The notes under the pieces: generated by a model
What the model saw: the letters and a program-made list of their open reading frames with translations, nothing else
Databases searched by the model: none
Told to the model about the DNA's origin: nothing
Made by a program: the position numbers and the translations under genes
Part shown: positions 8,235 through 14,571 of the stretch, one piece after another
Layout of the letters: each line of letters opens with the position of its first letter
How positions within the stretch are numbered: the stretch's first letter is position 1
From: Propionibacteriaceae bacterium
Lineage (GTDB): Bacteria; Actinomycetota; Actinomycetes; Propionibacteriales; Propionibacteriaceae
Direction of reading: 5' to 3'
Assembly: GCA_003158895.1 (NCBI GenBank)
Contig: PMLO01000164.1
Coordinates: 1,304-16,712 of the forward strand
Length of the DNA stretch: 15,409 nucleotides

Positions 8235-9464
8235 TCAGTGCGCGGTGTCGACGTTGAGCTCGGAACCCGGGATCGTCGGCTGGCTGCGCTGCGCACGCTC
8301 CAGGTAGTCGCGAGACTTCGCGACCTCGTTCTCGAGGACGCCGATGGTCTGGGCCATGTTGTCGAGCGCCCGCAGCTTGAACTCGTCGATCGAGTCCATG
8401 GTCGCGTAGATGTTCGCGAACGCTGCCTTCAGCTGCTCGACGCCGATCGTCGAGGACGCGGCCTGCTCCTGGATGCGAGCCGAGTTCTCCTTCAGCATCT
8501 CCGACGTCTTCTGGATCATGTTCGATGTCGTCGTGTTGAGCGCTGTGATCTGGTCCAGCACGAGCTGCTGGTTGCCGAGCGCCTGAGCGACGATGACCGC
8601 CGTACGGAGCGCCGACACGGTTGTCGTCGCCGCCCGGTCGACGCCCTTGATGAGCTCGATGTTGTTCTTGATGATGATGTCGATCGCGAGGTAGCTCTGG
8701 ATCGACACCGCGAGCTGCGTGAGCAGGTCCTGGTGCTTCTGCCGTACGTAGAACAGCACGTCCTGGTTGAGCTGCTTGGCCCGCTCGGGGTCGGACAACT
8801 CGATCTCGGCGATGTTGGCCGTGAGCTTCGTGTCGAGCTGCTCAGCGATGTAGACGTACTGGTTGAGGCGCCCCATCGTCTGCCAGAGGTTCTGCTTCTC
8901 CATGTTGAGCGCCACGTTGTCGCGGGTCAGCTCGTCCTGTCCGGAGCGCAGAGCATGGAGGATGGCGTTCAGGTGAGCCTGCGACGTCTGGTACTTGCGG
9001 AAGTAGTCCTGCATCTTCTTGCCGACCGTGAAGATGCCGAGGAACTTCTTCTCGCTGTCCTTGCCCGGGTCGAGGTCCTCGACCGTACGACGGAGGTCGA
9101 CCAGCGTCTGACCCACCTTCGAGCCCTGGGTGAGGTTGCCCTCCTTGAGCGCCCTCACCGGCGTGTTGAGCAGGCGGTTCGACGTCTCGGCCGCCTTGCG
9201 GATGTCCGCGTCGCCCATCGACCGTACGGCGTCGGCCTGAGCAGCGAAGTCCGGCGAGCCGGTCTCTGCCTTGGTGATCGCCTGCATGAACGAGTCGACC
9301 TTCTGGTCGAGCACCGGCACCTGGGCGGCGTCGACCTGAGGCGCCATCTTGGGCGCCTGGGTCGAAGGGACAGCGGCGACGGCGGGTGGGGCGGCGAGCG
9401 TGAGCGTGGCGGTCGCCGTCGGCGGCGTCAGCGGGGCGTAAGCGGCCTGGCCGGACTCGGACAT
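8235..9464 (-). CDS. telA: TelA/KlaA-family toxic anion (tellurite) resistance protein
   Basis: 409 aa. I chose the ATG at 9464 because GAAAGG lies upstream at good spacing and because longer in-frame versions run into the neighbouring polymerase gene. Residues 1-50 are a disordered Pro/Ala/Thr tail. The rest is a long helical, TelA-type protein: LNTPVRAL (99-106), GKKMQDYFRKYQ (148-159), the conserved LWQTMGRLNQYV region (193-204), VLFYVRQKHQDLLTQLAVSIQ (split at 236-256), ALRTAVIVAQALGNQQLVL (285-303) and a long C-terminal helix. TelA proteins were found through plasmid tellurite and colicin/phage resistance loci; their biochemical role is unsettled, but envelope stress is a common theme. 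As the first gene of the run it probably sets expression of the whole operon. The family assignment is secure. The symbol marks family membership, and tellurite resistance is not shown. Confidence 0.9.
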   Translation of the reverse strand: MSESGQAAYAPLTPPTATATLTLAAPPAVAAVPSTQAPKMAPQVDAAQVPVLDQKVDSFMQAITKAETGSPDFAAQADAVRSMGDADIRKAAETSNRLLNTPVRALKEGNLTQGSKVGQTLVDLRRTVEDLDPGKDSEKKFLGIFTVGKKMQDYFRKYQTSQAHLNAILHALRSGQDELTRDNVALNMEKQNLWQTMGRLNQYVYIAEQLDTKLTANIAEIELSDPERAKQLNQDVLFYVRQKHQDLLTQLAVSIQSYLAIDIIIKNNIELIKGVDRAATTTVSALRTAVIVAQALGNQQLVLDQITALNTTTSNMIQKTSEMLKENSARIQEQAASSTIGVEQLKAAFANIYATMDSIDEFKLRALDNMAQTIGVLENEVAKSRDYLERAQRSQPTIPGSELNVDTAH

Positions 9465-9555
9465 GGGGCACCTTTCAAACGGGGGCACGATGCGTGCGAC
9501 AGGTTCCGAACCAATGTACCGGTCAGGCGGAGCGCTGAGGATGGACCGTTCCGCA
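9465..9555. promoter_or_regulatory. Leader of the telA operon with two short inverted repeats
   Basis: This 91-base spacer separates the polymerase stop from the telA start and is the likeliest site for operon control. It contains GGTTC-C-GAACC (9502-9512, a perfect 5-1-5 inverted repeat) and GCACG-ATG-CGTGC (9485-9497, a 5-3-5 inverted repeat that ends 20 bases before the ATG). Reading toward telA, TACATT (near 9514-9519) could serve as a -10 element, but no good -35 accompanies it. I see no terminator after the polymerase gene, so readthrough from that gene is also possible. Confidence 0.35.
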
Positions 9556-10506
9556 TCACGTGCCGGATTCGGCCCCAGGAACCGGCGGCCCGTCGTCCGC
9601 CAGCACGTCCGCGAAGAGGTCGCCTGACTCTGCGACGCGGGCGAGTACGTCCTCAGGGCGGAACCGGAGCGCGTCCGGGGAGTCGGCCGCGGCGACCTCG
9701 TCCCAGGTGACGGGGGTCGCGACCCAAGGCTGTTCCTTGCCGCGCAGCGAGTAGGCGCAGATCGTGTTCCTCGCCGCCTTGTTCTGCAGGTAGTCGATGT
9801 AGATGCGCTCGGATCGTGCCGACTTGGCCATCGTGGCGACGAAGAGATCGGGATGGGCGCGGCTGAGCTCCGCGGCGAGCCGCGCGACGTACCGTACGAC
9901 ATCCTCGGAGGGTGTCGGCGCGATCGGTGCTGACAGCTGGAGCCCCTTCGAACCGGAGGTCTTCACCGAGGCGATGAGGCCGTCGGCTGCGAGGCGGTGC
10001 GCGATGATCAGCGCCCCTTTGGCGACGTCCACCATCGTCATGCCGGGTCCGGGATCGAGGTCGATGACGCACGTCGTCGCGCGCGGTTCGTGGTCGGCGG
10101 CGAGGAGTACAGCGCCGCCTTCGAGCGTCGCGTGGGCAACGGTCCACTGCGGCGCGTGGAGCTCGAGGGCCGCGAGGTTGGCGAGGTAGACGAGAGTCGC
10201 CGGCTCGGTCGCGACGAGGTAGTCGATGCGGCCCTCCGTACCCAGGACGGGTTGTACGGTCAGCCAGTCCGGTGCTCCGGCAGGCATGTTCTTCTCGAAG
10301 AACGGCTGCGCGTCGACGCTGTTCGGGAACCGCACGCGTGTCAGGCAGCGGCCAGCCAGATGGGGGAGCATCGTGCCGGCTATTCCCAGGTAGTAGGAGA
10401 TGATCTCCGCCTTGGTGACGTGACACGCGGGATAGAGCACCTTGTCCAGGTTCGTCAGCGTGAGCGTCCGCTCCCCGACAGTCGTCACGATGCTCTCTGG
10501 AGACAT
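9556..10506 (-). CDS. Stand-alone LigD-type polymerase domain protein (AEP primase/polymerase superfamily, PolD-like)
   Basis: 316 aa from an ATG at 10506, which fits the usual N-terminus (NLDKVLYP at 19-26). This matches the polymerase domain of LigD without its ligase or phosphoesterase parts. Landmarks are FFEKNMP (69-75), the metal-binding IDLDPGPG (148-155, with Asp149 and Asp151), TSGSKGL (183-189), IDYLQN (237-242, probable third carboxylate Asp238) and AYSLRGKEQPWVATPVTW (251-268). Such enzymes add nucleotides, often ribonucleotides, at gaps and broken ends; actinobacteria carry several (LigD, PolD1, PolD2), linked to non-homologous end joining and base excision repair. The residue after SGSKGL is Gln190, where LigD has His. 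There is no Ku or ligase gene in the window. No Shine-Dalgarno is visible; a TANNNT box six bases upstream suggests a leaderless mRNA. Confidence 0.88.
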   Translation of the reverse strand: MSPESIVTTVGERTLTLTNLDKVLYPACHVTKAEIISYYLGIAGTMLPHLAGRCLTRVRFPNSVDAQPFFEKNMPAGAPDWLTVQPVLGTEGRIDYLVATEPATLVYLANLAALELHAPQWTVAHATLEGGAVLLAADHEPRATTCVIDLDPGPGMTMVDVAKGALIIAHRLAADGLIASVKTSGSKGLQLSAPIAPTPSEDVVRYVARLAAELSRAHPDLFVATMAKSARSERIYIDYLQNKAARNTICAYSLRGKEQPWVATPVTWDEVAAADSPDALRFRPEDVLARVAESGDLFADVLADDGPPVPGAESGT

Positions 10507-10512
10507 GCGGTC

Positions 10513-10518
10513 ACTCTA
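10513..10518 (-). promoter_or_regulatory. Putative -10 element (TAGAGT) of a leaderless polymerase mRNA
   Basis: Read on the minus strand, TAGAGT is followed by six bases (GACCGC) and then the ATG at 10506. This is the TANNNT-to-start spacing common in leaderless actinobacterial transcripts, and would place the first transcribed base at the start codon itself. No convincing ribosome binding site or -35 element is seen. It is a pattern match only. Confidence 0.4.
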
Positions 10519-10590
10519 GGTTGACTGTCCAGATCCAGCTTTCGGTGCCGCTCTGTGATCGCACGGTGGGTACCCGGCCCGGACTCGGCA

Positions 10591-10623
10591 TCCGTCCCCC
10601 GTCGAAGGGTCGCGACACGCCGG
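10591..10623 (+). repeat. Intergenic repeat copy 1
   Basis: This 33-base stretch recurs at 10685-10718 with one base inserted and one substitution; the shared core is GGGTCGCGACACGCCGG. It lies in the 311-base spacer between the polymerase and cold-shock genes (10507-10817), where I see no gene. The spacer otherwise holds the repeats, the polymerase promoter box and the cold-shock terminator. It looks like a dispersed REP-type element, but only a genome comparison can show that. Confidence 0.6.
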
Positions 10624-10684
10624 CAGGTGGTCGGTGGCGCGCAAGTTGGTGGCTCCTCGACTCGTAGCCGGTGGCTCACGCGTG

Positions 10685-10718
10685 TCCGTCCTCCCGTCGA
10701 GGGGTCGCGACACGCCGG
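10685..10718 (+). repeat. Intergenic repeat copy 2
   Basis: This second direct copy starts 94 bases after copy 1. Its inner part GTCGAGGGGTCGCGA (10696-10710) is also one arm of an inverted repeat with 10742-10756, giving a 15-base stem with one G-T pair and a 31-base loop. The stem could fold in RNA or DNA, but it has no T-run and is not a terminator. Confidence 0.6.
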
Positions 10719-10730
10719 TAACACGCGGCC

Positions 10731-10756
10731 GGTCCCGCACATCGTGACCCCTCGAC
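10731..10756 (-). repeat. Intergenic repeat copy 3, inverted and diverged
   Basis: Read on the minus strand, this begins GTCGAGGGGTCACGA, which matches copy 2 at 14 of 15 positions and then decays (ATGTGCGGG against ACACGCCGG). Together with copy 2 it makes the inverted repeat described there. Two direct copies plus one inverted copy within about 165 bases is a typical palindromic intergenic repeat arrangement. Confidence 0.5.
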
Positions 10757-10770
10757 CCGCTGTGGCCGAC

Positions 10771-10805
10771 AAAGCAAAAGGGCCCCCGCAGTTGCGGGGG
10801 CCCTT
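10771..10805 (-). terminator. Rho-independent terminator of the cold-shock gene
   Basis: A perfect 12-base-pair stem (arms 10778-10789 and 10794-10805, loop of 4) is followed on the minus strand by the T-rich TTTTGCTTT. It lies 12 bases after the cold-shock stop codon. There is no T-run on the plus side, so it acts in one direction. It insulates the polymerase gene from cold-shock transcription. Confidence 0.9.
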
Positions 10806-10817
10806 CGTGAGGTTTGG

Positions 10818-11021
10818 TTACAGAGCGTGGACGCGATCAGCCTGCGGACCCTTGGGGCCCTGCGTGATCTCGAACTCGACCTTCTGACCCTCTTCGAGGG
10901 TACGGAAGCCGGTGGTGTCGATCGCGGTGTAGTGGACGAACACGTCCTGATCGCCACCTTCTACAGCAATGAAGCCGTAGCCCTTCTCGGCATTGAACCA
11001 CTTGACGGTTCCCTGAGCCAT
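10818..11021 (-). CDS. CspA-type cold-shock protein
   Basis: 67 aa from an ATG at 11021, with a strong GGGAGAA ribosome binding site eight bases upstream. It is a complete single cold-shock domain of normal family length: TVKWFNAEKGYGFI (5-18, containing RNP1 KGYGFI) and DVFVHYTAI (26-34, RNP2). These small five-stranded barrels bind single-stranded RNA and DNA, melt RNA secondary structure and often act as constitutive or cold-induced RNA chaperones in the cytosol. It appears monocistronic, with its own terminator downstream and a probable promoter about 100 bases upstream. Actinobacteria usually have several copies; which paralogue this is cannot be told. Confidence 0.96.
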   Translation of the reverse strand: MAQGTVKWFNAEKGYGFIAVEGGDQDVFVHYTAIDTTGFRTLEEGQKVEFEITQGPKGPQADRVHAL

Positions 11022-11120
11022 ACAACTTCTCCCGACTTGCTCGCTGAGATCGCACCTTGAGATCTCAGGCTGCTGGACACGGTCCGGACCTTCCCAAGCA
11101 CAGCCCGGGCTGGAGCAGCG

Positions 11121-11126
11121 GTTATA
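11121..11126 (-). promoter_or_regulatory. Probable -10 element (TATAAC) of the cold-shock gene
   Basis: On the minus strand, TATAAC sits in a conspicuous A/T-rich island (about 11121-11140) in an otherwise GC-rich spacer. No good -35 hexamer is present at 16-18 bases. If used, it gives an untranslated leader of roughly 90 bases, which is usual for cspA-type genes. The leader contains the palindrome TGAGATCTCA (11058-11067). Confidence 0.45.
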
Positions 11127-11301
11127 CCTTTCCATATTTCCGGCTCAGTGGACAGCCTCGGGCGAAAGTGACTTTGAGACGTGTCGCGCGGGCGCTGGGC
11201 GGGCGTCAGCGCCTCTGCACAGCACCGTTTCCCGGCCCAGCGAACGCACTCAAGATCCGCTGCGGGTCGCATCCGTCGGTGGCATCTGTTTGCATGGACC
11301 C
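11127..11301. other. Spacer between the divergent cold-shock and AdnA-like genes
   Basis: I see no gene here. A perfect 7-base inverted repeat GGCGCTG/CAGCGCC (11191-11197 and 11207-11213, loop 9) has no T-run and could be an operator or a leader hairpin. I could not identify a convincing plus-strand promoter for the helicase operon, although one should lie here. No SOS-type box was recognised. Confidence 0.35.
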
Positions 11302-14300
11302 GTGACCTCCACGAGCCGACCCAGCTACAGACTGCGGCCGTCGGCGCGCCAGGTCCTCGAGCGACCCGTCCTCACGCGCGAGCAGGAAGCGGTCGCCAGC
11401 CACCGTGGCGGCCCGTTGCTCGTCCTCGCGGGACCTGGCACCGGCAAGACGACGACCATCGTCGAGGCCGTCGCGGGCCACATCGACGACGGAGTGCCTG
11501 CCGACGGAGTGCTCGTGCTCACCTTCTCGCGCCGCGCAGCCGTCGACCTGCGGCGCCGGATCGCCGAGCGCTTGGGGCGCTCCGTCGTGACGCCGCGCGC
11601 GATGACGTTCCATGCGTTCTGCTACTCCGTCGTGAGGCGCTGGTCCGACCCCGAGCTGTACGGGACGGCACCGCGTCTGCTCACGGCTCCGGAGCAGGAG
11701 TTCCGCGTACGGGAAGTGCTGGCGGGCCGATCAGCGACGGACTGGCCACCCGAGTACGCACCCGCGTACGGCACGAGGGGTTTCGCCGGCGAGGTGCGCG
11801 GCGCGCTCGCCGCCGCTCGGCAGCTCGGACTCGACGGCGATGTGCTCCGCATGTACGGGGAGGTCGCGGATCGGCCGCAGTGGGGGGCGCTGGGCGACTT
11901 CTTCGACGAGTACCTCGACGTCCTCGAGCACGAGCAGGTCCTCGACTACGCCGAGCTCGTACATCGCACGCGGGTTCTGCTGACCGACCCGGAGATCCTC
12001 GCGCAGGTACGCAAGTCGGCGGAGGTCGTCTTCGTCGACGAGTACCAGGACACCGACCCGTCACAGGTCGGGCTGCTGCGCCAGCTCGTACCGCTCGGCG
12101 GAGACATCGTCGTGGTCGGCGACCCCGACCAGTCCATCTACGAGTTCCGGGGCGCCCGGCCCAGGGGCATCCTCGACTTCCCCGAGCTGTTCCCCGACGC
12201 AGCCGGCGTACCGGCACCCGTCGTCGCCCTCTCCCGTACCCATCGATTCGGTGAGGTCCTCGCGGACGCCACCCGGCGGGTCTCGGCTCGGCTGCCGCTC
12301 CCGCGCCCGATCCCGGACGCGTTGCGCGAGGCGTTCCGCGAGCCCGAGATCCACCCGGGCACGCCCCCCGGCGACATCGATGTCCTCACGTTCGACGACG
12401 CGGGGGCGGAGGCCGAGCACATCGCCGACGTGCTGCGTCACGCCCACCTGCGCGACGGGGTGGACTGGGACGACATGGCCGTCCTCGTACGGTCGGGTCG
12501 CCGGGACATCCCGCGCCTCACGCGTGCACTCGTCGGAGCAGGTGTGCCCGCCGCCGTTGCCGGCGACGAGATCGCACTGGCCTCGGCGGAGGCCGTCTCG
12601 CCCTTGCTGCTCGCGCTGTCCGTCGTGGCCGACCCTCGCCTTCTCGACGGCGACTCGGCGGCGCGGCTGCTGCAGAGCCCGTTCGCCGGCCTCGACTCGA
12701 TCGACCTACGGAGGCTGGGGCGGGCTCTGCGCCAGCTCGACCGGGCCGAGTTCGGCGTGTCCGCGGCGGCGGCATCGTCGAGCGAGCTCGTACGGCAGGT
12801 GCTCATCGACCCTGACCTTCTCGCGACGATCCCAGCGACCGAGGCGACCGAGGCTGTCGCGCGTCTCGCCGCGCTGCTCGCGGAGTGCCGAGAGCTCGTC
12901 GACAGGGGAGCCACGGCGCATCAGGCCTTGTGGCGGCTGTGGTCCGGCACGAACTGGCCGCAACGGCTCCAGTCACAGCTCGCCGCTGGAGGTGACCCGG
13001 CGGCAAGGGCGCACCGTGATCTCGATGCCGTGTGCGCGCTGTTCGACCTTGCCGAGCGCTCCGACGAGCTCACCGGCGGCCGCGGAGTAGCCGGGTTCCT
13101 CGCCGAGGTCGCCGCGCAGGAGATCCCCGCGGACACCTCACGCGAGGCGACGGCCCGGCGACGAGGCGTACGTGTCCTGACTGCTCACCGCGCCAAGGGC
13201 CTCGAGTGGCCACTCGTTGTGGTCGCCGGGGTCCAGGAGGGGGTCTGGCCCGACCCGCGGCGCCGCGACAGCATGCTGGAGACCGACCTGCTCGGCGACG
13301 ACGGTCTCGTCGAGCCACCGCCACCGAGTGTGCGGCTGGCGGGGGAGCGTCGCCTGTTCTACGTCGCCTGCACGCGGGCCACGCGCCGGCTTGTGGTCAC
13401 GGCCGTCGCTGGCACCGATGGTGAGGGCGACCAGCCGTCCCGGTTCCTCGAGGAGCTGGGTGTGCCTGTACGAGCGGTGGCCGGGCGACCTCGTCGCCCG
13501 CTCACGCTGGTGGGGCTGGTCGGTGAGCTCCGCCGAGCGGTGGCCGATCCCGCCGAGCATCCGGCCATCAAGGCTGCGGCGGCGCAGCATCTCGCGAGAC
13601 TCGCCGACGAGGTCGACTCCACCGGTCGACAGGTCGTGCCGGCCGCCGATCCGGCCCGGTGGTGGGGCCTCGCGGAGCGGTCCACCGGACGCCTGGTCAG
13701 GCGAGACGGCGAGCCGGTCACGTTGTCGGGCAGCCAGCTCGGCACCCTCCTCGGCTGTCCCCGTCAGTGGTTCCTCCAGCGCCGCGCGGGCGCCGACCGG
13801 CAGCGGACCTCCGCAGCAGGCTTCGGCTCCGTCGTACATGTCCTTGCCGAACATGCGGTCGCCGAGGGCATCAGCCCGACCGAGCTCGGCGCCCATCTCG
13901 AGCGCATCTGGGACCAGATCCCGTTCGACGCCGTGTGGCTGTCGGCGTCCGAGCGGGCCGAGGCCGACGAGTCGCTGGAGCGCCTCGCGGGCTGGATCGA
14001 GGCGCGTGAGGGCCGTACGGTGCTGGGCGTCGAGGTGCCGTTCTCCGTACAGGTGCCCACGGCAGGTCAGCCCGTGACGTTGACCGGCGTCGTCGACCGG
14101 CTCGACCTCACCAGTGACGGGCGACTCGTGATCGTCGACTTCAAGACAGGGCGCCATGTACCGACCCAGGGCGAGGCGGACGCCCTCGAGCAGCTCGGTG
14201 CGTACCAGCTGGCCGCGCAGCTCGGCGCCTTCTCCGACCTGGCCGGCGACGCCGCGGTGGGGGCGGCAGAGCTCGTCTACCTGCGCAAGCAGGACGGCCA

Positions 14301-14571
14301 GCAGCCGTACCCGAAAGTGCTCCATCAGGCGTCGATCGTCGACGTGCCGTACCTCAAGGAGGAGCCGTCCGTCGCGGTCCTCGACGACGACGGCCGCCGC
14401 GCGGTGGGCCACCAGACCGACCACCCGACCTGGGTGCATCACAGGCTCGAGACCGCGGCGCGTGTGCTGGCCTCCGACCGGTACGTCGCGACCGTCGGCC
14501 CGTCCTGCCGGTACTGCCCGTTCCAGTCGAGCTGCCCTGGACGCGGCGAGGGACGGCAGGTGGTCGAGTGA
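11302..14571 (+). CDS. adnA: AdnA-like UvrD-family helicase with C-terminal RecB-type nuclease
   Basis: 1089 aa from the GTG at 11302; an in-frame TTG at 11290 is a possible alternative, and neither has a clear ribosome binding site. Helicase motifs in order: Q-motif LTREQEAV (24-31), Walker A AGPGTGKTT (43-51), Walker B VFVDEYQDTD (243-252), motif III GDPDQSIYEFRGA (273-285), motif V LTAHRAKGLEW (626-636) and motif VI LFYVACTRAT (685-694). The nuclease domain (about 808-1080) has His846, Asp932 in VDRLDL, DFK (946-948) and QLGAY (964-968). Cys819 with Cys1069/1072/1078 matches the four-cysteine iron-sulfur staple of AddB/AdnA-type nucleases. Mycobacterial AdnA (about 1,050 aa) pairs with AdnB as a motor-nuclease that resects double-strand breaks. 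The stop overlaps the adnB-like start by 4 bases, which fits a 1:1 heterodimer. Confidence 0.9.
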   Translation: MTSTSRPSYRLRPSARQVLERPVLTREQEAVASHRGGPLLVLAGPGTGKTTTIVEAVAGHIDDGVPADGVLVLTFSRRAAVDLRRRIAERLGRSVVTPRAMTFHAFCYSVVRRWSDPELYGTAPRLLTAPEQEFRVREVLAGRSATDWPPEYAPAYGTRGFAGEVRGALAAARQLGLDGDVLRMYGEVADRPQWGALGDFFDEYLDVLEHEQVLDYAELVHRTRVLLTDPEILAQVRKSAEVVFVDEYQDTDPSQVGLLRQLVPLGGDIVVVGDPDQSIYEFRGARPRGILDFPELFPDAAGVPAPVVALSRTHRFGEVLADATRRVSARLPLPRPIPDALREAFREPEIHPGTPPGDIDVLTFDDAGAEAEHIADVLRHAHLRDGVDWDDMAVLVRSGRRDIPRLTRALVGAGVPAAVAGDEIALASAEAVSPLLLALSVVADPRLLDGDSAARLLQSPFAGLDSIDLRRLGRALRQLDRAEFGVSAAAASSSELVRQVLIDPDLLATIPATEATEAVARLAALLAECRELVDRGATAHQALWRLWSGTNWPQRLQSQLAAGGDPAARAHRDLDAVCALFDLAERSDELTGGRGVAGFLAEVAAQEIPADTSREATARRRGVRVLTAHRAKGLEWPLVVVAGVQEGVWPDPRRRDSMLETDLLGDDGLVEPPPPSVRLAGERRLFYVACTRATRRLVVTAVAGTDGEGDQPSRFLEELGVPVRAVAGRPRRPLTLVGLVGELRRAVADPAEHPAIKAAAAQHLARLADEVDSTGRQVVPAADPARWWGLAERSTGRLVRRDGEPVTLSGSQLGTLLGCPRQWFLQRRAGADRQRTSAAGFGSVVHVLAEHAVAEGISPTELGAHLERIWDQIPFDAVWLSASERAEADESLERLAGWIEAREGRTVLGVEVPFSVQVPTAGQPVTLTGVVDRLDLTSDGRLVIVDFKTGRHVPTQGEADALEQLGAYQLAAQLGAFSDLAGDAAVGAAELVYLRKQDGQQPYPKVLHQASIVDVPYLKEEPSVAVLDDDGRRAVGHQTDHPTWVHHRLETAARVLASDRYVATVGPSCRYCPFQSSCPGRGEGRQVVE

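Noticed and set aside
8238..9710. 490-codon plus-strand frame opposite telA
   Set aside because: It mirrors telA codons, has no domain signal, and runs on into the opposite side of the polymerase gene.
9465..9902. N-terminal extension of TelA up to a start at 9902
   Set aside because: It would overlap the polymerase gene on the same strand by about 350 bases; the ATG at 9464 has a good ribosome binding site.
10485..10772. Small minus-strand ORFs in the spacer between polymerase and cold-shock genes
   Set aside because: They consist of the intergenic repeats, lack ribosome binding sites, and have Arg/Thr/Pro-rich products with no family resemblance.
11022..11135. N-terminal extension of the cold-shock protein (105-aa version)
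   Set aside because: The 67-aa form has the exact family length and a strong ribosome binding site; the added residues look like translated leader.
11191..11213. 7-base inverted repeat as a terminator
   Set aside because: No T-run follows on either strand and it lies upstream of both flanking genes.
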